Assembly (NCBI GenBank): GCA_949130485.1 | Contig: OX422195.1 | Span: 1,312,566-1,376,565 of the forward strand | Length of the DNA: 64,000 bases | Direction: 5' to 3' | DNA from: Agelas oroides | Taxonomy: Eukaryota > Porifera > Demospongiae > Agelasida > Agelasidae | In this document: positions 56,750-64,000 of the stretch, piece after piece | Position numbering within the stretch: the stretch's first letter is position 1 | Layout: each line of letters starts with the position of its first letter | Notes under the pieces: generated by a model | The model's input: only the letters and a program-made list of their open reading frames with translations | Database searches by the model: none | What the model was told of the DNA's origin: nothing | Position numbers and translations under genes: made by a program

Positions 56750-57360
56750 AGCCGGGCCATACCTCAACATGGGGGTGAGTTTGCATAACATCTATACCTG
56801 CCTTTTTTTCAGGGAGATGTGGTTCATTGGTCGCCCATGTACACCATGAATCCCTTTGAGAAACTATATAGATCTCTCAAGCAGGAGAAAATTCAGCAGC
56901 TCCTAGTCTTGCACAAACAGTGTTCAGCTAAAGCGAGGACAGACTGGTACATAACGCATACCGTATGGCGCCAAATTTTCAAGGGTCTAAATTTTTAGCG
57001 AGTAGCAGTTTTTTTGAAGATTTTCATTAAAATAATTGCTATATAAACCACGCACACGCTGCGCACATAATGTAGTATGGGCGTGGCATACAAGCCAAGT
57101 TCTATCTAACACACCCTGTTACACCAATGTCCGCTCAAGCACGACTTACAGCACAGAAAAGTGAGGAGAGCCTGGTACATAATCCATATGGTTGGTCAAA
57201 CAACACACACACACACACACAAAATATTGCCTTTTCGTCTGGAAAGTTTTGGCCATTTGTGGGCTCATGTGAGATTTTTGCCAGGCACTCTCCCACTTCT
57301 ACTGTAAGCATTAAAAACTCGGGCAGTGACCTGAGAAGTGCTCAGTTGTGTATCAGGCAA
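56750..57360. other. Family A fragment, MITE end and weak frame
   Basis: A family A fragment (56750-56850) is followed by a lone CCGTATGGCGCCAAATTTTC end (56962-56981). The frame at 57127-57504 runs into a foldback repeat and is not called. Confidence 0.5.
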
Positions 57361-57364
57361 AGGT

Positions 57365-57575
57365 CAACTTCAGAAATGAAGAGAAGGTTATCGGTTACCA
57401 ACTTCAGTTCGGAAAATAACTTGCCGACGTTTCGACTGAATGCTCCAGTCGTCATCAGGGCGAAAGTGAAGAAGTGCGAACAAACGCTAGCCATGCACTA
57501 CTGAGCTCAAGTTGGTAACAGATAACCTTCTCTTCATTTGTGCAGAAGCCAACTGAGAAGCCACTGAAAATCAAC
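57365..57575. repeat. Foldback repeat with TTCGACTGAATGC core, copy 2
   Basis: The arm GAAGAGAAGGTTATCGGTTA and its complement TAACAGATAACCTTCTCTTC enclose GCCGACGTTTCGACTGAATG. About 200 bp. Confidence 0.8.
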
Positions 57576-58149
57576 TTCAGAATTCAGAGGCAACTAAACT
57601 GATATAAACATCCTACGTACCTTTCTAAGTGGGGTAAACCCTGGTATAAAAATACAATTAATGGAGAGTTTGGTAAGTTATACTCCCTTCTTACTACTCT
57701 CAGTCCAACCCACAGCTGGAAAAATTGAAATTTAGTGTAATTTTCCTAATTACAAACCTCTCAGTGATGTAAAATGACATCACAAGACAAACAAACAGAG
57801 AGGGAGGGAGGGTGGGAGATGGTTGCTATACTCACTAACTCCCTAACAGTTGCCCAATATATACCCCCTCACACCACAAAGGTTACCATAGGGATGACAT
57901 CGTGCATAACAGGCCACACTAGTGGGTGACATTCTATATGTATAAGATGACTCCACAGGGTTCTACTAAGAGGGGAAGGGGGAGGGCATTAGGGCTGATG
58001 AGGCCTGGAATTGGCTGAAATACGTCCTGCACAGTAAGTGACTTTGCACAGCATCTAAGGCCTGCCTTTTTCATATGGTTCAATGATTGTTTGTGCATTT
58101 GTATGTAAGCAACTAATGCTGTATGGGGCCTGGAAATGAGACTAGTGTT

Positions 58150-58555
58150 GCCCCTCTTCCTTCCCTCTCTTTCTCCCTGCCTCCCTTTCCTCCTGCCTTA
58201 ACTTCCCCCCATTCTCTCTTCCCCCCTACCTCCCTTTCCCCCTGCCTTAACTTCCCCCCATTCTCTCTTACCCCTGGCCTTCCCTTAACTTCCCCACCCA
58301 CCTCTCTTTCCCCCTGGCCTTCCCTTAACTTCCCCACCCACCTCTCTTTCCCCCTGGCCTTCCCTTACCTTCCCCCCTTCCTTTCTTCCTTTCTTTCTTC
58401 CTGCCCTTCCCTTACCTCCACTCCCCCTCAATTCCTACTCCTCCCTTACCTTTACCCTTTCCCCCTGCCCTCCTCTCTCCTTTGTCCCTTCCTCCCATTC
58501 CCTCTGCCTCTTCTGATTTCCTCCCCCACCCCCATCCCCAAACATCTTTACCACA
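58150..58555 (+). repeat. Pyrimidine-rich tract with about 41-bp tandem units
   Basis: Three units of CTCTCTTTCCCCCTGGCCTT and CCCTTAACTTCCCCACCCAC, within about 400 bases of almost pure C/T. Open frames across it are artefacts. Confidence 0.9.
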
Positions 58556-58744
58556 CAATGTTTGTTCTTTTTTGACAATCTGTACAAGTATGCTGAGTGT
58601 AGCCATGCGATAATCATCATCGTCACGTGATAACAAGTGGTAACGATTAATGTGTACACCAAAACTCTGATGGCAGGCAAAGATGTCACATATGTGAAGT
58701 GATAACCATGAGAAACTTAAACAGAACCCACACAGTTCGAGATG

Positions 58745-58905
58745 AGGAAAACATGAAGAGGAAGGTTGTCAGTTACCAACCTGAGTTTGCCGACATTTCG
58801 AATGGAGCATTCAGTCGAAATGTCGGCAAGTTATTTTCCGAGCTCAAGTTGGTAACAGACAACATTCCTCTTCATTTATCCAGGAGTCAACTGAGAAGCC
58901 GCTGA
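58745..58905. repeat. Foldback repeat with TTCGACTGAATGC core, copy 3
   Basis: Outer arms GAAGAGGAAGGTTGTCAGTT and AACAGACAACATTCCTCTTC. The inner arms TTGCCGACATTTCGAATG and CATTCAGTCGAAATGTCGGCAA form a second, tighter hairpin. Confidence 0.8.
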
Positions 58906-59009
58906 GAACCTGGAGCTCCAAGTTGGATTCACACTCAAGTCTAATTACAAGATGTGTGTAACCAAGCAATGTTTAAAACACACGCCCTCTCAAAAATGTT
59001 CCAATACCC

Positions 59010-59389
59010 TAGCCTCACCCTCAAGCCTTCCCTTATCCAGTTTGTGATTGCTTACAGTGTGCAAAAACAGAGGGAGAAAGCCTGGTCCATTTTATGACAT
59101 TGAGTAGATAGGAGGGGAAGAGGGGTCTTTGACCAAAAGAATGTATTCCACACAAATGTTCTTCATTCTGAACAGGCAACAAATTTTCCCCATCACAAAA
59201 ATTCTGAACTCCACCACATGGACAGACATACACTACAAGAAATGACCTCGAGCACTTCTTCCCCTCTGTCTACGTAGGTAGCCATTGACGTCATTCACAT
59301 GATAAAATGGACCAGCCCTCCCCCCTCTGTTTTTGCATACTGCAAGTTATCAAAAATTGAACAGTTAGGAAGGCCTGGGAATGAGGCTA
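59010..59389. mobile_element. TAGCCTCG foldback element, 380-bp copy
   Basis: The left arm (TAGCCTCACCCTCAAGCC, TGCAAAAACAGAGGGAGAAA) and right arm (CCCCCCTCTGTTTTTGCATA, GGCCTGGGAATGAGGCTA) are inverted. The flanks CCAATACCC and ACCATATCC no longer match, so this is an older copy. Confidence 0.8.
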
Positions 59390-59408
59390 ACCATATCCAT
59401 GTACGTAG

Positions 59409-59692
59409 TCCCCCATCAAAAGAATGAGCTTGAGGGTTTATCTTGTAGCTTCTGCCACAAGCACTGGAGTTTCCAAAGTTCGCGAAGCAAAAAACGTATA
59501 GCTCCTGGTTAGAAACAAAGAACGCATGCGCGAAATGCATTCTTTCGATGGGGGATCCCTCCCCCCCTCTGTCTACCTAGGTAGACACTGACGTCATTTC
59601 ACATGATAAAATAGACCAGGCCTTCCCCCTCTGTTTTCGCATACTGCAAGCAATCAAAAACTGGACGGTGGGAAAGCCTGGGAGCGAGGCTA
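59409..59692. mobile_element. TAGCCTCG foldback element, left arm lost
   Basis: Matches the inner part and right arm of 61403-61787 (CCCCATCAAAAGAATGAGCT, TTCTTTCGATGGGGGATCC, CTACCTAGGTAGACACTGAC). It ends at 59692, about 10 bases from the donor of the 59812-59705 exon. Confidence 0.75.
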
Positions 59693-59704
59693 TTATGTGC
59701 CTAC

Positions 59705-59812
59705 CTTTGTGGAGTCTCTCGTACTCAACTAGCCAGTGTCCACACATGTATTTGGAGTCCTCGGGGTACATGGGAGGATTGAGGGGGTTAATAGGGTACA
59801 TGTCCAATCCAC
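59705..59812 (-). CDS. Linker exon before the glycosyltransferase domain
   Basis: 108 bases, phase 1 at both ends. The acceptor (CTCTTTTCCCAG|GTGG) follows the kilobase pyrimidine tract; the donor is CACAAAG|GTAGGC. The peptide is proline- and tyrosine-rich (MYPINPLNPPMYPEDSKYM) followed by CGHWLVEYERLHK. In related fucosyltransferase-fold proteins a 'W(L)..Y..LH..I' stretch precedes the 'LVY' strand. The joined product LHK-E-IITGKRPPAYLVYS fits that pattern, so this exon most likely splices straight to 48842. Confidence 0.75.
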
Positions 59813-59815
59813 CTG

Positions 59816-60815
59816 GGAAAAGAGAGGAAGGAAGGAGAGGTAAAGTAGGATGGGAAAGGGGGAGGAAGAGAGAGGGGGGAGGGGAGGGAGGGGGAGGGGA
59901 GGGAGGGGGAAAGAGAAGGGAGTGGGAGATAAAGGAGGGGGAGGGAAAGGGCAATGGAGAGGGAGGAAGAAGAGAGGGAGAGGGAAGGAAGGGGAGAGAG
60001 GGAAGAGAAAGGAGGGGGGAGGGGGAGGAAGGGGGAGAGGGAGGAGGGGAGGAGAGGGAGGAAGGGGGAGGGAGGGAGGAGAGAAAGGGGAGAGAGGAAA
60101 GAGAAGGGAGGAAGAGAAAGAAGGAAGGGAGAGGGGAAGAGGAGGGGGAAAGAAAGGGGAGGGAGGGAGGGAGGGAGGGAGGGGAAGGAGGGGGAGGAGA
60201 GGGAGGGGAGAGAGGGAAGGGAAGGAAAGGGGAGGGGATGGGAGAGATAGAAGGAAGGGAAAGGGGAGGGAGGGGGAGGAAAGAGAGGGGGAGGAGGGGG
60301 AGGAAGGGGGAGGGGGAGGAAAGGGAGGGGGAGGAGGGGGAGGAAGGGGGAGGGCGGGAGGGAGGGAGGAGAGAAAGGGGAGAGAGGGAAGAGAGGGGAG
60401 GGGGAGGGAGGGAGGGCAGAGAGGAAGGGGAGAGAAAAGGGAGGGGGAGGGGAAGGGAGGGAGGGGAAGAGAGGGCAGAGAGGAAGGGGAGAGAGAAGGG
60501 AAGGGGAGGGGAAGGGAGGGAGGGGAGGTAGGGAGGGGAGGAGGGAGGGGAGGAGGGGGAGGAGAGGGAGGAGGGGAGGGAGGAGGAGGGAAAGGGGAGA
60601 GAGGGATGAGAAGGGGGGAAAGGGAGGGGAGGGGAGGAGGGGAGGGGAAAGGAGGGGAGGAGGAGGAGGAGAGGGAGGGGAGGAGAGGAGAGGAGGGAGG
60701 AAAGGGAGGAGAGAGAGGGGATGGGGGAGAGGAAGGGAGGGAGGAGAGGAAGGGGAGAGAAGGGAGGGGGAAGGGAAGGGAGAAAGAGAAGGAAGGGGAG
60801 AGAAAGGAAGGGGAG
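59816..60815 (+). repeat. About 1-kb polypurine tract (GGGGA/GGGAA)
   Basis: Almost pure G/A on the plus strand, with only a handful of interrupting pyrimidines. It fills most of the intron between the TSP1 exon and the 59812 exon and is the pyrimidine tract of that intron on the coding strand. The long Gly/Arg/Glu- and Pro/Ser-rich open frames through it are artefacts. Confidence 0.95.
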
Positions 60816-60817
60816 CT

Positions 60818-60998
60818 ACTTCTTTCTCTTTCTCCCTCCCTCTTTTCTTCCTCCTCCTCTCCCTCCTCCCTCTCCCTTTACCATTTTCCTCCCGTCTCCT
60901 CCCCCTTCCTTCTCTTTCTCCCTTCCTCTCCCCTTTCCTCCCCTCCCACTTCCTTCTCTTTCTCCCTTCTCCTCCCCTCCCCTCTCTTTCTCTCTTCC
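60818..60998 (+). repeat. Pyrimidine tract opposed to the polypurine tract
   Basis: About 180 bases of almost pure C/T (CTTTCTCCCTCCC, CCTCCTCCCTCTCC). Next to the preceding purine tract it makes a large potential hairpin or triplex-forming region. Confidence 0.9.
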
Positions 60999-61101
60999 CG
61001 GGATGAATGAACAGAAGAACAAGGAATGAAGAAAGAGAGACGGAAGGAGTGTGACACAAACTGACAGAAAGAAAGCTTCTGCCATAATCTCTGAACGATA
61101 C

Positions 61102-61287
61102 CTGGTCCTCCATATTTGTTGGGGTCAAACTTGCAGGGAACGTCACAGATGCTCTCCTCGATGCGGTTAAGAGGACACTTGTCCGAGGCCTGACAAACAA
61201 AGTCATAGATGGCCTTGCGGTAGCGGCGGCCTTGTCCACACGCCTTGCTGCATGGAGACCATTCTGACCACACAAAGGGAGGGCACA
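61102..61287 (-). CDS. Thrombospondin type-1 (TSP1) domain exon
   Basis: With the acceptor AAGACAG|TGTGCC the exon is 186 bases with phase 1 at both ends, the symmetric class typical of shuffled animal extracellular modules. The donor is GGACCAG|GTATCG. The peptide begins CPPFVWSEWSPCSKACGQG and continues with RRYRK, DFVC, DKCP, SICDVPC: seven cysteines and the TSP1 'W..WS.C...CG.G...R' signature. WSEW is a WxxW C-mannosylation motif. The O-fucosylation motif CxxS/TC is absent because the residue before the second Cys is Ala. An alternative acceptor 10 bases upstream (start 61297, phase 0) would add CKTV. It would act outside the cell or in the Golgi lumen. Confidence 0.8.
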
Positions 61288-61402
61288 CTGTCTTGCACTG
61301 TGCGTGTGTGTGTGTGCGTGTGTGTGTGTGCGTTGCAGATGATTGAAGTGTGTGTTATTGTCTTACATCACGACAAGGGAGCCTGGGAATGCATGTTATA
61401 CT

Positions 61403-61787
61403 TAGCCTCGTTCCCAGGTCTTCCCACCGTCCAGTTTTGATCGCTTGCAGTATGCAAAAACGGAGGGGGAAGGCCTGGTATATTTTATCACGTGAATGAC
61501 GTCAGTGTCTACCTAGGTAGACAGAGGGGGGGGGGTCCCCCATCGAAAGAACAAGCTTGAGGCCTTATCTTGTAGTTTCTGCCCCAAACGCTGGAGTTTC
61601 GAACTTTCGTGAAGTGAAAAACGCGTGCAAAAAATGTGTTCTTTCGATGGGGGACCCCTCCCCCCTCTGTCTACCTAGGTAGACACTGACGTCATTCACA
61701 TGATAAAATATACCAGGCCTTCCCCCTTGTTTTTGCATACTCCAAGTGATCAAAACTGGACGGTGGGAAGGCCTGGGAACGAGGCTA
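61403..61787. mobile_element. TAGCCTCG foldback element, complete 385-bp copy
   Basis: Long inverted arms. TAGCCTCGTTCCCAGGTCTT, GCAGTATGCAAAAACGGAGG, GACGTCAGTGTCTACCTAGG and CCCCCATCGAAAGAAC on the left are matched in reverse on the right, which ends GGCCTGGGAACGAGGCTA. Each arm contains a GTCTACCTAGGTAGAC palindrome. It lies in the intron 5' of the TSP1 exon. Confidence 0.9.
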
Positions 61788-61836
61788 GGGTACCCTTTCA
61801 CTGCAGTGACATCTGCCATCACACCGTGACACTCAC

Positions 61837-61888
61837 CATCTGTCCACTTCTGATAGCCCTGGCAACCTCCTCTGCACTCATCCTCATC
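61837..61888 (-). CDS. Mini-exon with CxxxC motif before TSP1
   Basis: 52 bases (phase 0 in, phase 1 out). The acceptor is excellent (CCCTCCCTCTTCCCAG|GATGAG) and the donor is CAGATG|GTGAGT. It encodes DEDECRGGCQGYQKWTD, which joins in phase to the TSP1 exon. Alternatively the 35-base intron upstream is not removed and the region reads on in another frame (...MSAEEVARAIRSGQM), which would need the 61297 acceptor. I favour this version because it makes the TSP1 exon symmetric and keeps paired cysteines. Confidence 0.5.
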
Positions 61889-61923
61889 CTGGGAAGAGGG
61901 AGGGTTGGGGGATCAGTTTCTAC

Positions 61924-62025
61924 AGTCTTGGGAACAATGGCCCTGCGAGCATTCAGTGGAGCTGGAGCTTGAATGATGCGAGGGACAGGCTTGGCCACAA
62001 GCGGAGAGCCAGGGTTCTTTATCAC
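61924..62025 (-). CDS. Proline-rich linker exon
   Basis: 102 bases, phase 0, beginning VIKNPGSPLVAKP. The acceptor is a tandem NAGNAG (TTCCAGCAG|GTG), so an extra Gln is optional. The donor AAGACT|GTAGAA is weak and the following intron would be only 35 bases. If it is not spliced the exon continues to 61837 in the same frame. It is part of the flexible stem. Confidence 0.5.
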
Positions 62026-62111
62026 CTGCTGGAAGAACACACAGTGCAAAAACTCAGGGTGGAGGTCTGGAAAAGAGGCTAAATCTCTGTTCTCCTTCTC
62101 CCTCTCCTTAC

Positions 62112-62210
62112 CTGTTGCATTGTCTGAGCCTGGTTTATACCATTGTTCAACATCAACGCTCTTGGTTGCTGAGCAGGCACACCCCCCAGTGGTGAGGACA
62201 AACCGGGGAC
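62112..62210 (-). CDS. Stem exon, tandem duplicate of the preceding exon's end
   Basis: 99 bases, 33 codons, phase 0 at both ends. The acceptor is CCGATCAG|GTC and the donor CAACAG|GTAAGG. The peptide (VPGLSSPLGGVPAQQP ... NQAQTMQQ) is nearly identical to the last 33 residues of the upstream exon, and the intron behind each is also alike. It arose by tandem duplication of about 270 bp. Low complexity, Gln/Pro-rich, no domain. Confidence 0.7.
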
Positions 62211-62403
62211 CTGATCGGAATGGTTGAGATCAACAGTAAAAGAATAGCACAAAATGCGTCAACGTGTCACTACATCTGGTGTAGCCTCATTCCTTCCATA
62301 CCTATACACTCAGATTCTCGCAGTGACTGCTGCAAGATAAAATCTGGGCGGAGGTCTGGAAAAGAGGAGACATCTTGTGTGTTTTCCTCCTCCCTCTCCT
62401 TAC

Positions 62404-63030
62404 CTGTTGCATTGTCTGGGCCTGGTTTACATTCCTGTTCAGTGTCAACACTCCTGGCTGCTGAGCGGGCACACCCCCCAGTGGTGAGGACAAACCGGGG
62501 ACCTGACCTGGAATGTTTTTGGCAATAACACCCTGTAAAGTGCCTGGGGTATGGGCAAGGAATTGGGCACCAGGAAGGGCCGCTGTTCCTGGCAACTGCT
62601 GGTTTTGCTCTGAGTCCAAAGGATGCTGGATGTTCGAAGAAAGAGTTTGGGAATGCACTGCTTCATTCAAGGGGTTAGGTTGGGGTGGGCCAGCTTGGTC
62701 TCCAGGCACAGGTACAGCTGGGTCATCCCCTCCATCCTGCAGGTTGTTGTGTTGATCTGGTCTGTCCTGAGCATCTCCATTGTACTGACTTTCATCCCTT
62801 CTGTCCTGGACCTCTTCCTCCTCTCTCTCTGGCCCACGTCCCTCTTCCGATCTTTCTTGTCTGTTGTCCTGATAATTCGCATCAAGCTCATCATTGTCTC
62901 GTATTTTGCCAGCGGCCTCCTGCTCCTCGGCAAGACGGCTCTTCATTTCATTCCCTTCCTTGATACTGTGGGCCAACGTTCTGGACGAGTGAGGGTCAAC
63001 GTGTAGACGTGGGGCAACGTTCTGGTCTCC
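62404..63030 (-). CDS. Long disordered stem exon
   Basis: 627 bases, exactly 209 codons, phase 0 at both ends. The acceptor ATAAATGTGCAG|GGAG has a branch-point-like CTAATGAC about 25 bases before it. The donor is CAACAG|GTAAGG. The first third is charged (GRGPEREEEEVQDRRDE), and the rest is Gln/Pro/Asn-rich (PAVPVPGDQAGPPQPNP, LPGTAALPGAQ). There is no cysteine and no domain. This resembles the stem of a Golgi type II enzyme or a secreted linker. The ORF upstream of the acceptor continues by chance. A signal or membrane anchor is not visible. Confidence 0.7.
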
Positions 63031-63114
63031 CTGCACATTTATGTTTGTACAAGTCATTAGCATATGGTTTTGTGTGCACGAGGGAAAACAAGAGAAATTG
63101 GATTCATGCCTTAC

Positions 63115-63137
63115 GAACATTATATCATGTGTGTCAT
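63115..63137 (-). CDS. Possible 23-base microexon
   Basis: Between a pyrimidine-rich acceptor (CTGTTCTACCTTCCAAG|ATG) and a donor (ATGTTC|GTAAGG). Phase 1 in and phase 0 out fits the next exon and would encode DTHDIMF. The intron to 63030 would be 84 bases. The call rests only on splice signals. Confidence 0.25.
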
Positions 63138-63253
63138 CTTGGAAGGTAGAACAGTTTCAAAGCAAGCTCAAATAATAGCCTAGCCATACAATTTCCAAGA
63201 TGCAGAAGTGTGGGAGCAATCGCAATCCCTTTACACTTTGAATGTATGATACT

Positions 63254-63982
63254 ATAGGCTCGTACCCAGGCTCTTGGTGAGTGGGGAGAAAAGAGCTTGG
63301 TATCTACTGTTTGCGCAAACGTGTAATTATCCACTGCTGAACACGTTAGTGGGAAGGGAATGTATGCATCCATGTGCAAGTGATTGATAGAGTAATGTAC
63401 GCTTACAGTACAGTGGAACCTCTCTAATATGGACACCATTGGGACCAAATGTTTAGTGAGGTGTCCTTATTTCAGGGGGAGAATAATATGCATTTATATA
63501 AAGTTGGGACTCAGTCAAGTGTCCAGGTGTCCTTGTTTCAGGGGTGTCCTTTAAGAGAGGTTCCACTGTATATAGCTCAGTAAAAGAACGAAACAACTAC
63601 ACTACAACTAGCACTACGCCGTCCTGATTTGCTATCAGTTCTTGCTAACTACGGTCTATGACAAATGGTAACGCTTTGTATCACACAGACTCACCAGACA
63701 GTAGCTGTATAATGCATCTTTCCCCTAACAAACATCCGAAATGTACTGTCTTGAGACTCATATCAGAAGTACCTGGCGCAGGAGAATGAACGATCGAAAA
63801 CTCCCATCATTGGTCAGAAAATGTGCGGACGACGTAGCAGAACGTTCTGACGTCACAATTGTACGAATATAACACGATAGTTCCCGATTTCCCAAGATTT
63901 CTGGGAAACTAAGCGTATGCACAAACAGTGGATACCAGGCACTTTTTTCTCCCTGCCCACCAAGAGTCTTGGTACAAGGCTA
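63254..63982. mobile_element. Large foldback pair enclosing a MITE
   Basis: The left arm TAGGCTCGTACCCAGGCTCT, TGGTGAGTGGGGAGAAAAGA, TATCTACTGTTTGCGC pairs with the right arm GTGGATACCAGGCAC, TTTTTTCTCCCTGCCCACCA, AGTCTTGGTACAAGGCTA. The interior includes a CAGTGGAACC MITE (63411-63568). The arms resemble a diverged TAGCCTCG family. Confidence 0.75.
63411..63568. mobile_element. CAGTGGAACC MITE, second copy
   Basis: 158 bp, ends CAGTGGAACCTCTCTAA and AGAGAGGTTCCACTG, TA on both sides. Similar throughout to 46256-46416 but with small deletions in the middle. It is nested in a foldback element. Confidence 0.85.
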
Positions 63983-64000
63983 GTGATAATACGACTAAGC

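Larger units (their letters stand above)
48843..59704 (-). other. Predicted 10.9-kb intron of the glycosyltransferase gene
   Basis: Donor CACAAAG|GTAGGC at 59704-59703, acceptor at 48843. It contains two tiny-to-large TIR elements, a HIRAN-like exon in a MITE, foldback repeats and low-complexity tracts. A phase-compatible open stretch ending at a good donor near 52291 was considered and rejected as an extra exon. Confidence 0.6.
6250..63030 (-). other. Gene span: TSP1-containing fucosyltransferase-like gene (multi-exon)
   Basis: This span joins eight exons on the minus strand: 63030-62404, 62210-62112, 62025-61924, 61888-61837, 61287-61102, 59812-59705, 48842-48711 and 7139-6250. Donor and acceptor dinucleotides are GT/AG and every reading phase matches. 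The predicted order is a disordered stem, a TSP1 module, then a fucosyltransferase-fold catalytic domain, as expected of a secreted or type II Golgi enzyme. No signal anchor is seen, so the 5' exon(s) probably lie beyond 63.1 kb or outside the window. The weak point is the 41.6-kb intron between the last two exons. Two truncated paralogues are the alternative, but the phase and motif fit across that gap argues for one gene. Confidence 0.65.

Noticed and set aside
59668-61275. Very long open frames (up to about 495 codons) on both strands
   Set aside because: They lie in the G/A and C/T tracts and translate to pure Gly/Arg/Glu or Pro/Ser/Leu/Phe runs. Stop codons are simply rare in such DNA.
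1-64000. CRISPR array among the many regularly spaced repeats
   Set aside because: None has the short-repeat/unique-spacer structure; the arrays are contiguous minisatellites in a eukaryotic context.

Overview
This window reads as nuclear DNA of an invertebrate animal, most likely a sponge (demosponge-like). That assignment is an inference from four things: spliced genes, a kinase of the animal SBK type, a TSP1 domain on a phase-1 exon, and very dense short non-autonomous repeats. There is no operon structure, rRNA gene, CRISPR array or recognisable transposase or reverse transcriptase. Many nominal open frames in the window start with TTG/GTG or lie inside tandem repeats, so they are not genes.

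Two protein-coding genes are well supported. (1) A single-exon serine/threonine kinase of the SBK type (3458-4483, +), with a TATA box and ETS/AP-1-like sites just upstream. (2) A large spliced gene on the minus strand, running from about 63.0 kb down to 6250. In transcription order its exons are: a long low-complexity stem exon (63030-62404), a 33-codon exon that is a tandem copy of the stem exon's end (62210-62112), a short linker exon (62025-61924), a cysteine-containing mini-exon (61888-61837), a TSP1 exon (61287-61102), a linker (59812-59705), a glycosyltransferase N-motif exon (48842-48711) and a large terminal catalytic-domain exon (7139-6250). Every junction is in phase. The last joins put the family motif 'ALL-E-RAFLIEW' together exactly. 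The product looks like a fucosyltransferase-fold (NodZ/FUT-like) enzyme with an extracellular TSP1 module. If the model is right, one intron spans 41.6 kb (48710-7140) and holds most of the window. The two genes converge, with opposed AATAAA signals 18 bases apart near 5.37 kb.

The giant intron and the intergenic DNA are a museum of repeats. They include MULE-like foldback elements with TAGCCTCG/CGAGGCTA ends (three copies carry perfect 9-bp target duplications), TA-flanked MITEs with CCGTA-type ends, a CAGTGGAACC MITE, a TATGTGGCAGTCC MITE, a dispersed family here called A, a tRNA-derived SINE, and many minisatellites (10, 12, 30, 34, 39, 41, 50, 51, 64 and about 144 bp units). There are also recent duplications of 1.28 kb (14.3-16.8 kb), about 370 bp (29.5-30.2 kb) and about 430 bp (31.5 and 33.4 kb). 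A purine tract of about 1 kb (59.82-60.82 kb) followed by an inverted pyrimidine tract fills one intron of the glycosyltransferase gene.

Minor candidate coding pieces on the plus strand are a first exon with a clean donor (34838-35079), a small cysteine-containing ORF (41501-41812), a 12-codon first exon (55051-55086), and a HIRAN-like exon (55517-55729) carried inside a 523-bp TIR element.
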